DNA from: UBA4615 sp046046245
Lineage (GTDB): Bacteria; Pseudomonadota; Gammaproteobacteria; Burkholderiales; Burkholderiaceae_E
Assembly (NCBI GenBank): GCA_046046245.1
Contig: JBJOKE010000042.1
Location: 1 to 64,000 of the forward strand
Length of the DNA: 64,000 nucleotides
Direction: 5' to 3'
Under the pieces are notes generated by a model, which did not search any database, was not told where the DNA came from, and saw only the letters and a list, made by a program, of their open reading frames with translations. Of the stretch, positions 1-7,885 are shown piece by piece; within the stretch, counting starts at the first letter, position 1; every line of letters begins with the position of its first letter. The position numbers and the translations under genes were made by a program.

Positions 1-2
1 CG

Positions 3-1103
3 CCGGCCCCCGCCGCGTCGCCGGCCCTCGCCGCCCAGCCGCCGTCGGTCGCGGCGGTGCCGGCCGTCCCGTCGTCCCCCGCGACGTCGGAGCCGCCGCG
101 GATGGAGCCGCCGCGGAGCGAGGTCCGCGTCGAGCCGCTGCCCACGCCCGCGTCGCCGCCGGCGGTCGCGCTGCCGACGGCCCGCATGCCCGCGGCGTCG
201 GTCTCGCCCGAGCCCCGGCCCGCCGCGCGCCCCCCGTCCGCGCCGAGGTCCACGATCACCGTCGTCCGCGGCGACACCACCGCCTCGCTCGCCGCGCGCG
301 TGAAGCCGGCCGACGTGACCGAGGCGCAGGCCGCGCTCGCGCTGTTCCGCAACAATCCGAAGGCGTTCTCCGGCAGCGTCCATCGGCCGCGTCCGGGCGG
401 GGCCCTGGTCGTGCCCGATCCGGAGCAGATGCGCGCGCTGCCCGCGCCGATCGCCGAGAACGCCTACCGTGCGCGCGGCCCGGGACCGGCCGCCCCGGTG
501 GCGACCCGCGAGGGTGGCGACCGCCTGAAGCTGACCGCCGGCGGCACCGGGCGTGGACGCGAGCTCGACGGGCCCGGCGGCGCGAGCCGCGACGTGGCCT
601 TCAACGCCGCGATGACCGAGGCCCGGTCGCGGATCACCCAGCTCGAGTCGATCGTCGCCGGGCTCGAGAAGCTGATCGCCGAGCGAGAGCGCCAGATCGG
701 CGACCTGACCGAGTCGCTGCGCGTCGCGGGTCGGCCGGTCGCGCCGCCCGGTCCGGCGGCTGCCGGCTCGATCTCGGTCGCCGGTGCGCCGACGGCCTCC
801 GCGGCCGCGCCGCCCAGGCCTGCCGCGACCGCCACCGCGATGCCCGCAGCGGCGCCGCCCCCGGCCGCCGCCGCGCCGGCCGCCGCCGCGCCGGCCGCGA
901 GTGCGACGATGCTCGCCGAACCGTCGCGGCGCGCACCGCCGGTGCCGATGCCCGAGCCCGAGCCGGACCCGTTCTGGATGGACCCGATGGTGCTCGGCGC
1001 CGGCGGGGGCGTCGTCGTGCTGGCCGGGGTGCTGCTGTTCCTGCGCCGGCGCAACGCCGGGCCCCGGCCGCGCACCCGGACGCGTCGCGCGGCGGCCGCC
1101 TGA
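3..1103 (+). CDS. FimV-like pilus/polar assembly protein, C-terminal part (5' truncated by window)
   Basis: The frame is open to the left edge, so the true start lies outside the window. The visible part has a Pro/Ala-rich linker, then a LysM-like segment (from ITVVRGDTTASLAARV to GALVVPDPEQM) matching the FimV pattern of a repeated unit ending in a 'VP' strand. A coiled coil follows (AMTEARSRITQLESIVAGLEKLIAERE), then a second low-complexity Ala/Pro linker, one transmembrane helix (MVLGAGGGVVVLAGVLLFL) and an Arg-rich cytoplasmic tail. FimV family proteins are inner-membrane, peptidoglycan-binding scaffolds for type IV pilus function, which fits the minor-pilin operon at the other end of the window. 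The usual long C-terminal TPR region of large FimV proteins is absent; the protein stops soon after the membrane helix, so it is a short version. Confidence 0.7.
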   Translation, partial: PAPAASPALAAQPPSVAAVPAVPSSPATSEPPRMEPPRSEVRVEPLPTPASPPAVALPTARMPAASVSPEPRPAARPPSAPRSTITVVRGDTTASLAARVKPADVTEAQAALALFRNNPKAFSGSVHRPRPGGALVVPDPEQMRALPAPIAENAYRARGPGPAAPVATREGGDRLKLTAGGTGRGRELDGPGGASRDVAFNAAMTEARSRITQLESIVAGLEKLIAERERQIGDLTESLRVAGRPVAPPGPAAAGSISVAGAPTASAAAPPRPAATATAMPAAAPPPAAAAPAAAAPAASATMLAEPSRRAPPVPMPEPEPDPFWMDPMVLGAGGGVVVLAGVLLFLRRRNAGPRPRTRTRRAAAA

Positions 1104-1110
1104 ACCGGGT

Positions 1111-1818
1111 TCAGGCGATCGGCGCGTCCCGCAGCGACGCCCAGCGCACGAAGCGCCCCACGACGCCCGGGGTGGCCGGCGGCACGTCGCCGTAGCCGCC
1201 CGCGTGGATCACGCAGGGCACGCCTGCGGCGCGTGCCGTCTCGACGTCGACCAGGCTGTCGCCGACCAGGATGCCATCGGTCGGCGCCAGACCGAGCCGG
1301 AGCAGCGCCGTCCGCAGCGGCAGCGGGTGCGGTTTGCGGTGCTCGCAGGAGTCGGCCCCCACCAGCACCGGCACCTGAGCCAGCAGGCCGACCTTCGCGA
1401 GCAGCCGCTCGGCCTCGGTGCTGCGCTTGTTCGTGCAGACCGCCAGCCGATGTCCGCGTCGCACGAGGTGCTCGAGCATCGCGTCGACCCCGGGGTAGGC
1501 GAGGGCGAGCCGATCGGGGGCCCGCGCGTAGTGCTCCGCGTAGCGCGCGGCGAGCGGTGCCGCATCGAGGCCAGCCAACGCCGCGGCGGCCGCCGCGCTG
1601 GCCTCGAGCCCGCCGTGCAGCGTCGTCCGGACCAGCGTCGCCGGCACCGGCGCTGCGCCGAAATCGGCGAGCGCGGCATTCAGCGTCCGCACCAGGTCCG
1701 GCAGCGTGTCGATCAGCGTGCCGTCGAGGTCGAGGACGATGGCCGTACGCGACGCGAGTGCGGCGGCGGCCCGCCCGGTCTCGCGATCGATCGGCGACGC
1801 CGCGGACGCCACGTTCAC
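1111..1818 (-). CDS. HAD-superfamily phosphatase (phosphoglycolate phosphatase-like)
   Basis: A 235-residue HAD hydrolase with all four motifs: the DLDGT nucleophile motif (D30 and D32), the motif II Thr in AVCTNKR, the motif III Lys in EHRKPHP, and motif IV GDSLVDVETA. The cap sits between motifs I and II as in Gph-type enzymes. The family removes phosphate from small phosphomonoesters; the substrate cannot be read from sequence. Its ATG overlaps the stop of the upstream phosphoesterase gene by four bases, so it is the last gene of the ugp-like operon and may dephosphorylate a product of the imported organophosphate. Its stop and the convergent FimV stop lie in one short palindrome (1101-1113). 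Confidence 0.85.
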   Translation of the reverse strand: MNVASAASPIDRETGRAAAALASRTAIVLDLDGTLIDTLPDLVRTLNAALADFGAAPVPATLVRTTLHGGLEASAAAAAALAGLDAAPLAARYAEHYARAPDRLALAYPGVDAMLEHLVRRGHRLAVCTNKRSTEAERLLAKVGLLAQVPVLVGADSCEHRKPHPLPLRTALLRLGLAPTDGILVGDSLVDVETARAAGVPCVIHAGGYGDVPPATPGVVGRFVRWASLRDAPIA

Positions 1819-2612
1819 AGCTCGAACCGGGGCGAGGCGTCGGCGAAGTCGTGGACGTGCACGACCGTGCCGTCCCGTTCGGCGAGCACCACCCCGTACT
1901 GCGGTGGTTCATGGCTTCCCGGTATGCGGTCGGTCGGCCGGTCGAGCACGAGCGCGACCTGATGGCAGGGCGACCGAACGGTCGAGAACGGGATGCCCGA
2001 CCAGCTCCCCGCGATCGGCCGATGGACGTGACCGAAGTACAGGTGCCGGATCCGGTCGCGGTGGGGTCCGATCGCCGCCTCGAGCGGGCCGGTGTCGCGC
2101 AGCGAGATGCGGTCCATCGCGTCCAGTCCGACCCGGAACGGGGGATGGTGCATGAAGAGGTGCACCGGCCGTCCATCGCGCGCGGCGCCGGCGAGCGCCT
2201 CCGCGAGCCAGGCCGCCCGCCGTTCGCAGAGCACGCCCCAGTGGACGCCGGGCTCGTTGGTGTCGACGCAGATCATCCGCAGCGGGCCCGCGTCGAACGC
2301 GTACTGCACGAAGCCCTCGGCGTCGACCGGCGTGTCCGGGAACACGTCGCGGAACGCGGACCGGTCGTCGTGGTTGCCGAGCACCAGGTGCACCGGCATC
2401 GGCAGCGAGGCGAGCGTGTCGCGCAGCACTGCATAGGCCTCGGGCTCGCCGCGATGAGCGAGGTCGCCGGTGACGACCACGAAGGCCGCATCGCCGTGCT
2501 CGCTCGCGATGCTCGCGACCGCGGCACGCAGCCGCTCGGCCGGATCGAGCCCGTAGAGCGTCTGGCCGGGCGGGATCTGGTGGGTGTCGGTGAGATGGAT
2601 GAACTTGGGCAT
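1815..2612 (-). CDS. Calcineurin-type metallophosphoesterase (CpdA/Icc-like phosphodiesterase)
   Basis: 265 residues with the full dimetal phosphoesterase signature in order: TDTH (D9, H11), GDLAH (D50), GNHDD (N80, H81), the His of MHHPP, and GHVH near the C terminus. This is the class III cyclic-nucleotide or glycerophosphodiester phosphodiesterase family (Icc/CpdA, GpdQ). It hydrolyses phosphodiesters in the cytoplasm with two metal ions. Context is informative: it follows a UgpBAEC-like importer and is translationally coupled to a phosphatase. A role on an imported phosphodiester such as a glycerophosphodiester is therefore more likely than cAMP signalling, though this is inference. The start ATG lies four bases after the binding-protein stop. 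Confidence 0.85.
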   Translation of the reverse strand: MPKFIHLTDTHQIPPGQTLYGLDPAERLRAAVASIASEHGDAAFVVVTGDLAHRGEPEAYAVLRDTLASLPMPVHLVLGNHDDRSAFRDVFPDTPVDAEGFVQYAFDAGPLRMICVDTNEPGVHWGVLCERRAAWLAEALAGAARDGRPVHLFMHHPPFRVGLDAMDRISLRDTGPLEAAIGPHRDRIRHLYFGHVHRPIAGSWSGIPFSTVRSPCHQVALVLDRPTDRIPGSHEPPQYGVVLAERDGTVVHVHDFADASPRFEL

Positions 2613-2616
2613 GGCA

Positions 2617-3927
2617 TCAGGCCTTCGGAGGGATCAGCTTCTGCACGTCGGCGGCCATCTTCGCGAGGACGGCGTCGGCGGCCTCGCGGCGCGCCACGAC
2701 GGTCTGGAGGTGGTCGTTGATCACGTCCGTGATCCGCAGCGCGTTCTGACCGGGGAACGCATACCAGCCGGTGATCACGTCCTGCTGCCGGATCGACACC
2801 AGGTGGTTCGGGTTGGATGCGTAGAAGTCGGCGAGCAGGTCCTTGCGCTGCGCGGGCAGCGTCGTGCCCGGCATGTATCCGGTGGCCTTCACCATCATCG
2901 TCGCGCCGACGGGGCCGGTCGCGAACTTGATGAAGTCCCATGCGGCCTTCTGCTTCGCCGGATCGCGGGTGAACATCATCGCGACGTTGCCGCCCGCGGG
3001 CAGGCGGCCATCCGGGCTGGAGAGCGGGTAGCGGGCGCAGACCAGCGGGAACCGGCCGCCGATCTCGCGGTTGTAGCGGCCGAGCTGAGCGGTCGACTGC
3101 ATCGAGCAGCCCATCCTGCCGGCGAAGAAGTCCTGGAACATGGTGTCCGGCCGGATGTCGGGCATCTTCCCGTCGTCGACGAGGCCGCGCAGCACCGACA
3201 TCGCCCGCTTGCCGGGCGCATCGGCGAACGCGACCCGCGACTCGCCGGCATCGAGCATGCTGCCGCCGTGGCTGAACACCAGCCCCTGCCACGACCAGTT
3301 GCCGGTGATCGTCCAGTCGAAGAAGAGCCCCGTGCGGTTGCGCGCGGGATCGTGCATCGCGGCGGCGAGCCGACTCACCTGTTCCCAGCTCGTCGGCAGC
3401 TTCGTCGGATCGCCGCCCGCCTCCTTCACCATCTGCGCGTTGAAGTAGAGGATCGGCGTCGACAGCGCGAAGCCGACGCCGGTCTGCCGGCCGCCGACCT
3501 GACCGAGCGACAGCAGCGTCGACGAGTAGCCGAGCTCCTTCGTCTGGGGGTCCGCGTCCATGAACGGCCTCAGGTCGACCGGGATGTCGCGCTCGAGCAG
3601 CGTGCGCTGGCGGTTGAGGCCGTGGAACGCGACGTCGGGCAGCGTCTTCGTGATCGCGTCGCGCAGGTTGCGCTGCATGATCTGCTCGTAGCCCTCCTCC
3701 GGCGCGCGCAACACGATCCGCACGTTCGGGTGCGCGGCCGAGAACTCGCGGGCGACCGCCTCCATCAGGTCCTTGAACAGCACCGGGATCGAATAGGCGA
3801 TCGACAGATCGAGCGGAGCGGTCTGGCCGCGGACGATCGCAGGGGCGGCGAGGGCGGTCGACGCGGCGGCGGCGCCGACGAGCCGGCGACGGGCCAGCGA
3901 GATCGGGAAGGGGGATCGGACGTTCAC
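2617..3927 (-). CDS. ABC transporter substrate-binding protein, UgpB-like (CUT1)
   Basis: A 436-residue extracellular solute-binding protein of family 1. It begins with a GTG giving VNVRSPFPISLARRRLV, followed by a signal peptide (AAAASTALAAPAIVRGQ) with a twin-Arg-like RRR start. The frame stays open far upstream, but that part overlaps the permease gene; the GTG is the first start placing a signal peptide at the N terminus. Features typical of UgpB are VGVGFALSTPILYFNAQMVKEAGGDP and the C-terminal FIKFATGP region. UgpB proteins bind glycerol-3-phosphate or glycerophosphodiesters, but CUT1 receptors also bind sugars; the neighbouring phosphoesterase and phosphatase favour an organophosphate ligand. 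Confidence 0.85.
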   Translation of the reverse strand: MNVRSPFPISLARRRLVGAAAASTALAAPAIVRGQTAPLDLSIAYSIPVLFKDLMEAVAREFSAAHPNVRIVLRAPEEGYEQIMQRNLRDAITKTLPDVAFHGLNRQRTLLERDIPVDLRPFMDADPQTKELGYSSTLLSLGQVGGRQTGVGFALSTPILYFNAQMVKEAGGDPTKLPTSWEQVSRLAAAMHDPARNRTGLFFDWTITGNWSWQGLVFSHGGSMLDAGESRVAFADAPGKRAMSVLRGLVDDGKMPDIRPDTMFQDFFAGRMGCSMQSTAQLGRYNREIGGRFPLVCARYPLSSPDGRLPAGGNVAMMFTRDPAKQKAAWDFIKFATGPVGATMMVKATGYMPGTTLPAQRKDLLADFYASNPNHLVSIRQQDVITGWYAFPGQNALRITDVINDHLQTVVARREAADAVLAKMAADVQKLIPPKA

Positions 3928-3953
3928 GGCGGATTCCTCGAGCGTGCGGACGG

Positions 3954-4787
3954 TCACTTGACGGCGGTCATCGTCACGCCGTCGATGAACCAGCGTTGCG
4001 CGACCAGGAATGCGATCACCAGCGGCGCGGTGATCACGGTGGCGGCCGCCATCAGCGGCCCGTAGTTGGTGCCGGCCTCGGCGTTGCTGAAGAACACGAC
4101 GCCGAGCGGTGGGGTGGCGAGCGAGTCGGACTGCACGACCAGCAGCGGCCAGAAGAAGTCGTTCCAGTTCCAGACCAGCGACAGCAGACCGAACGCGACG
4201 ACCGCGGGCATCGCGGTCGGCAGCATCACGCGCCAGACGATCGCCATCTCGCCGAGGCCGTCGAGCCGCGCCGCCCACAGCAGGTCGTCGGGCACCGTCC
4301 GGTAGAACTGGCGCATCAGGAAGATGCCGAAGACCGAGATCGTCGAGGGCAGGATCAGCGCCGCATAGGTGTCGAGCAGGCCGAGCTTCCAGAGTCCGAT
4401 GTAGAGCGGGATCGCAGGAACCTGCGGCGGCACGAGCAACCCGAGCAGCACGAACACGAACGCGGTCTCGCGGCCCCGCCAGCGCAGCTTCGCCAGCGCG
4501 TACGCGCACGGCAGCGCGAAGGCCGCCTGCGCTGCGAAGATGCACGCGGTGACGAGCACGCCGTTGGCGAGGAAACGCAGGAGCGGCTGCTTCGTGAACG
4601 CGATCGCGTAGTTCTCCCAGGCATTCCACTGGCGCGGCCACAGACGGAATTCGGGGTCGAAGATCTCACCGGGCGACTTCAGGCTCAGCGAGACCATCAG
4701 CACGAAGGGCGCGACCATCAGCAGCGCGCCGCTGCCGAGCAGCACGTGGCGCAGGATCGCGAAGGCGAGCGGACGGCGGCGGTCCAT
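3954..4787 (-). CDS. ABC transporter permease, UgpE-like (CUT1)
   Basis: 277 residues with six predicted membrane helices, starting with FAILRHVLLGSGALLMVAPFVLMVSLSL. The CUT1 permease EAA loop that contacts the ATPase is present (AARLDGLGEMAIVWRVMLPTAMPA). It ends with the usual QRWFIDGVTMTAVK, the family's normal C terminus. It forms the membrane channel together with the UgpA-like protein encoded three bases upstream, and belongs to the same operon as the ATPase and binding protein. The length is normal for the family. Confidence 0.9.
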   Translation of the reverse strand: MDRRRPLAFAILRHVLLGSGALLMVAPFVLMVSLSLKSPGEIFDPEFRLWPRQWNAWENYAIAFTKQPLLRFLANGVLVTACIFAAQAAFALPCAYALAKLRWRGRETAFVFVLLGLLVPPQVPAIPLYIGLWKLGLLDTYAALILPSTISVFGIFLMRQFYRTVPDDLLWAARLDGLGEMAIVWRVMLPTAMPAVVAFGLLSLVWNWNDFFWPLLVVQSDSLATPPLGVVFFSNAEAGTNYGPLMAAATVITAPLVIAFLVAQRWFIDGVTMTAVK

Positions 4788-4790
4788 CGT

Positions 4791-5723
4791 TCAGCCGTAG
4801 TGGGCCCGCGAGTCCAGCAGCTTCGTCTGCATCCAGGTGAGCAGCAGCACGAAGGCGAGGAACACGCAGGTGATCGCGGCCGCATAGGCCGAGCGCAGGA
4901 ACGAGAAGCCTTCCTGGTACATCTGGTGCAGCAGCACCGACGTCGCCTTGTTCGGCCCTCCATCGGTCAGCACCGCGACGGTGTCGAAGACCTGGAACGA
5001 TCGGATCGCGGTGATCGACACCACGAAGACCAGCGCCGGCCCGAGCATCGGCCAGGTGACACGCCGGAAGCGCTCCCAGGCAGAGTCGGCGCCGTCGATC
5101 GCGGCGGCTTCGTACAGGTCCTTCGGGATCGCCTTCAGACCGGCGAGGAACAGGACCATGTTCAGGCCGACCGCCTGCCAGATCCCGATCGTGCCGAGCG
5201 CGAACAGCGCGGTGTCCGGGTTCTTCAGCCAGTCGGTCGTCGGCAGGCCGAGCGCGGCGAGCGTCTGGTTGACGAGACCGGCGGTGGGGTGCAGCGCGAA
5301 CTGGAAGACGAGCGCCATCGCCAGCAGCGTCGAGGTGACCGGCAGGAAGAACAGCGCCCGGTAGGGGCCGCGCAGCGACGGACCGGCCTCGATCAGCAGC
5401 GCGACGGCGAGCCCTGCGAAGACCGATGTGGGTACGGTGAACGCGACGTAGGCGAGCGTGTTGCGTAGGCTCATCCAGAAGACCGGGTCGCCGGCCAGTT
5501 CGCGGTAGTTGTCTAGTCCCGCCCAGGCGATCGTCGGCGCGCCGAAGGTCCAGTCGGTGAACGACAACCCGATCACCGCGACCGCCGGACCCAGGAGCAT
5601 CAGCCACATCAGCACCACCGCCGGGCCGGCGAGCGCCCAGGCGGCGGCGGCTTCGGCGAGCATGCCGGGTCGTGCCGTGCGTCGGCGGGACGCGCTGGCC
5701 GGCAGCAGCGCGGACTCATGCAT
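4791..5723 (-). CDS. ABC transporter permease, UgpA-like (CUT1)
   Basis: 310 residues from the ATG at 5723, which is preceded by a GGAG about eight bases upstream and overlaps the ATPase stop by eight bases. A longer in-frame start at 5765 is open but lies inside the ATPase gene and adds only a basic leader. The protein has six membrane helices and the permease EAA loop (YEAAAIDGADSAWERFRRVTWPMLGP). The C terminus (FLAFVLLLTWMQTKLL) is typical of UgpA/MalF-type subunits. It pairs with the UgpE-like permease. Confidence 0.9.
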   Translation of the reverse strand: MHESALLPASASRRRTARPGMLAEAAAAWALAGPAVVLMWLMLLGPAVAVIGLSFTDWTFGAPTIAWAGLDNYRELAGDPVFWMSLRNTLAYVAFTVPTSVFAGLAVALLIEAGPSLRGPYRALFFLPVTSTLLAMALVFQFALHPTAGLVNQTLAALGLPTTDWLKNPDTALFALGTIGIWQAVGLNMVLFLAGLKAIPKDLYEAAAIDGADSAWERFRRVTWPMLGPALVFVVSITAIRSFQVFDTVAVLTDGGPNKATSVLLHQMYQEGFSFLRSAYAAAITCVFLAFVLLLTWMQTKLLDSRAHYG

Positions 5724-6882
5724 GGAGCACGCTCCGCGGTGGCGTTTCCTGCACGGCACGGGCATCGAGCCGTCGGCCGTCGCCTCCGAAGGCGAGGACC
5801 CGAGCCGCCGGGACTGATAGCGACACGGCGTCGCCGGTCCGCAGCGCGGCCGCGCGGACCGGCTCCATGCGGGCGACGAGGGTCGAGGTCGCGACCTGCG
5901 CGTGGACCAGGGTCTCGGCGCCCAGCAGCTCCAGGTGCGTGACCCGTGCCTCGAGCGTGCAGCCGCCCGCGGCCGCGTCCTCCCCGACGGTGACGTGCTC
6001 CGGACGGATCGCGACCGTCAGCGCAGCGTCCGCCGCGGACTCGACCGCGACCGGCCAGCGCCGCCCGAGCACCCGCAGCACTTCGCCGTCGCGGGTCGCC
6101 GGCAGCGTGTTGATCCGCGGCGTGCCGATGAACTCGGCGACACGCAGGTGGCGCGGATCGTCGTAGATCGCCTGCGGCGTGGCGAGCTGGAGCACGCGGC
6201 CGTCCATCATCAGCGCGACCCGGTCCGCCATCGTCATCGCCTCGACCTGGTCGTGGGTCACGTAGACGAAGGTCGTCCGAAGCCGACGGTGGAGCTGCGC
6301 GATCTCCGCGCGCGTGTCGACGCGCAGCTTCGCATCGAGGTTCGACAGCGGCTCGTCCATCAGGAAGACCCGCGGGTTGCGGACCATCGCCCGCGCGAGC
6401 GCGACGCGCTGACGCTGCCCTCCCGAGAGCTGTGCGGGGCGCCGGTCGAGCAGGGCGCCGAGCCCGAGCGATCCCGCGACGGCCGACACGTCGTCATCGA
6501 TCGCGCGACGCACGGCCCGCGCGCCCGGCATCATCCGGCCGAGCAGCGGCAGCCGATGCAGGCGGGTCATCCGGCGCATCTCGAGTGGCAGGCCGACGTT
6601 CTGCGCGACCGTCATGTACGGATAGAGCGCATAGCTCTGGAAGACCATCGCGACGTCGCGCCGCTTGGGCGCGAGGTCGCCGACGGATTCGCCGCCGATG
6701 CGGACCTCGCCCTCGTCGGCGTGGTCGAGGCCGGCGAGGATGCGCAGCAGCGTCGTCTTGCCGCAGCCCGAGGGTCCGACCAGCGCGACGAATTCGCCGT
6801 CGCGGATCTCGAGGTCGACGCTGTCGAGCACGCGGGTCGTGCCGAAGCGCTTGCGGATGCCGGTGAGGGTGACGGAGGCCAT
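5716..6882 (-). CDS. ABC transporter ATP-binding protein, UgpC/MsmX-like
   Basis: 388 residues from the ATG at 6882 (MASVTLTGIRKRFG), the usual N terminus of this family. Starts at 6891 and 6918 are open but would put the start inside the inverted repeat of the control region. Motifs: Walker A GPSGCGKTT (residues 36-44), signature LSGGQRQRVALARAM, Walker B VFLMDEPLSNLD, the H-loop THDQ, and a C-terminal MOI/TOBE regulatory domain (VAIRPEHVTVGEDA onward). Between the Q-loop and the signature is an insertion of roughly a dozen residues (LHRLPLLGRMMPGARAV) compared with standard MalK/UgpC proteins. It is the first gene of the operon and energises the UgpBAE-like importer. Confidence 0.9.
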   Translation of the reverse strand: MASVTLTGIRKRFGTTRVLDSVDLEIRDGEFVALVGPSGCGKTTLLRILAGLDHADEGEVRIGGESVGDLAPKRRDVAMVFQSYALYPYMTVAQNVGLPLEMRRMTRLHRLPLLGRMMPGARAVRRAIDDDVSAVAGSLGLGALLDRRPAQLSGGQRQRVALARAMVRNPRVFLMDEPLSNLDAKLRVDTRAEIAQLHRRLRTTFVYVTHDQVEAMTMADRVALMMDGRVLQLATPQAIYDDPRHLRVAEFIGTPRINTLPATRDGEVLRVLGRRWPVAVESAADAALTVAIRPEHVTVGEDAAAGGCTLEARVTHLELLGAETLVHAQVATSTLVARMEPVRAAALRTGDAVSLSVPAARVLAFGGDGRRLDARAVQETPPRSVLHA

Positions 6883-6962
6883 ACTTGCCATGGTGGGCGG
6901 CCGACGTGTCACCACCATTAACGAAACCGCAACGTCGACCGATCAACCTATCGATCCCTTCG
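6883..6962 (+). promoter_or_regulatory. Divergent control region between ugpC-like gene and lysR, with inverted repeat
   Basis: An 80-bp gap between two divergent start codons, slightly richer in A and T than its surroundings. It contains a perfect 7-bp inverted repeat, ATGGTGG at 6890-6896 and CCACCAT at 6912-6918, separated by 15 bases. LysR regulators usually bind imperfect dyads with a T-N11-A core between their own gene and a divergent target, so this is a candidate operator. No convincing -35/-10 pair could be assigned. Confidence 0.45.
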
Positions 6963-7856
6963 ATGGATGCCGAGATGGACGGACCGACCGCTGCCGAGCT
7001 CAAGGCCTTCGATGCGACCGCTCGCCTGTGCAGCATGTCCGCGGCCGCGCGTACGCTCGGCCTGTCGCAGTCGACCGTGTCGGCCCATGTCTCCGCGCTG
7101 GAGCGGCGATTCGGCGTCGAGCTGTTCCTGCGGACCGGCCGCCGCGTCGAGCTCACCGAACTCGGACGGCTGCTCCACGAGATCACCCACCGCATCGCGC
7201 GTGCCGAGGAGGCGGCCGCCGCGCTGCTCCACGAGGCCCGCAACCAGTACGAGGGGCGGCTGTCCGTGGTGGCGGTCGGGCCGTACAACGTCACGCCGAT
7301 GCTGGTCCGCTATCGGGCGCGCTGGCCGCGCGTGCGGCTGGTGGTCGGCGTGGGCGACTCGCGCGAGATCGTCGAGCGCGTGCTCGACCAGCGCGGCGAC
7401 CTCGGCGTGCTGGTGCATGCGGTGGAGGATCCGCGGATCCATTGCGTGCCCTACCGCCGACAGCCCCTGACGCTGTTCGCACGCCGCGACCATCCGCTGT
7501 GCGGACTCGCCGCGGTACGGCTCGAGGACCTGCACGGCCAGGAGTTCGTGATGCGCGAGGACGGCTCGACCACGCGCCGCGTCTTCGAGCAGGCGCTGCT
7601 CCGGGCCGGCGTTCGGGTGCGCACGAGCGTCGAGATGGGCAGCCGCGAGGCGGTGCGCGAGGCGGTCGCGCAGGGACTCGGGCTGGGCGTGGTCGCCGAG
7701 ACGGGCTACGTGCCGGACGCGCGGCTGCGGTGCCTTCCGCTCGCCGGCGCGCCGCTGCACACGCATCCGCACGTGATCTGCCTGCAGGAACGGCGCGGCG
7801 CGCCGCTGATCGCGAACTTCCTCGCGGTGGTGGACGCGCTGCGCGAGCGAAGCTGA
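6963..7856 (+). CDS. LysR-family transcriptional regulator
   Basis: 297 residues from the ATG at 6963 (MDAEMDGPTAAELKAF). The open frame extends back to 6885, but that would run into the divergent ATPase start. The N-terminal helix-turn-helix is clear (SAAARTLGLSQSTVSAHVSALERRFGVELF), followed by the LysR substrate domain with two alpha/beta lobes. It is transcribed divergently from the importer/phosphoesterase operon, the classic arrangement for a LysR protein that senses the substrate or product of that operon. The small-molecule effector is unknown. Confidence 0.9.
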   Translation: MDAEMDGPTAAELKAFDATARLCSMSAAARTLGLSQSTVSAHVSALERRFGVELFLRTGRRVELTELGRLLHEITHRIARAEEAAAALLHEARNQYEGRLSVVAVGPYNVTPMLVRYRARWPRVRLVVGVGDSREIVERVLDQRGDLGVLVHAVEDPRIHCVPYRRQPLTLFARRDHPLCGLAAVRLEDLHGQEFVMREDGSTTRRVFEQALLRAGVRVRTSVEMGSREAVREAVAQGLGLGVVAETGYVPDARLRCLPLAGAPLHTHPHVICLQERRGAPLIANFLAVVDALRERS

Positions 7857-7865
7857 GCGTCCGTC

Positions 7866-7881
7866 GCGGGCCGTCGCCCGC
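7866..7881. terminator. Candidate bidirectional terminator hairpin
   Basis: A perfect 6-bp GC stem (GCGGGC at 7866-7871, GCCCGC at 7876-7881) with a CGTC loop lies in the short gap between the convergent lysR and acyl-CoA synthetase genes. There is no T run, so it would be a weak or Rho-assisted stop. Confidence 0.35.
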
Positions 7882-7885
7882 CGAC

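Noticed and set aside
1101..1113. Terminator at the fimV-like/HAD phosphatase junction
   Set aside because: The palindrome TGAACCGGGTTCA mainly consists of the two convergent stop codons and is too short for a stable hairpin.
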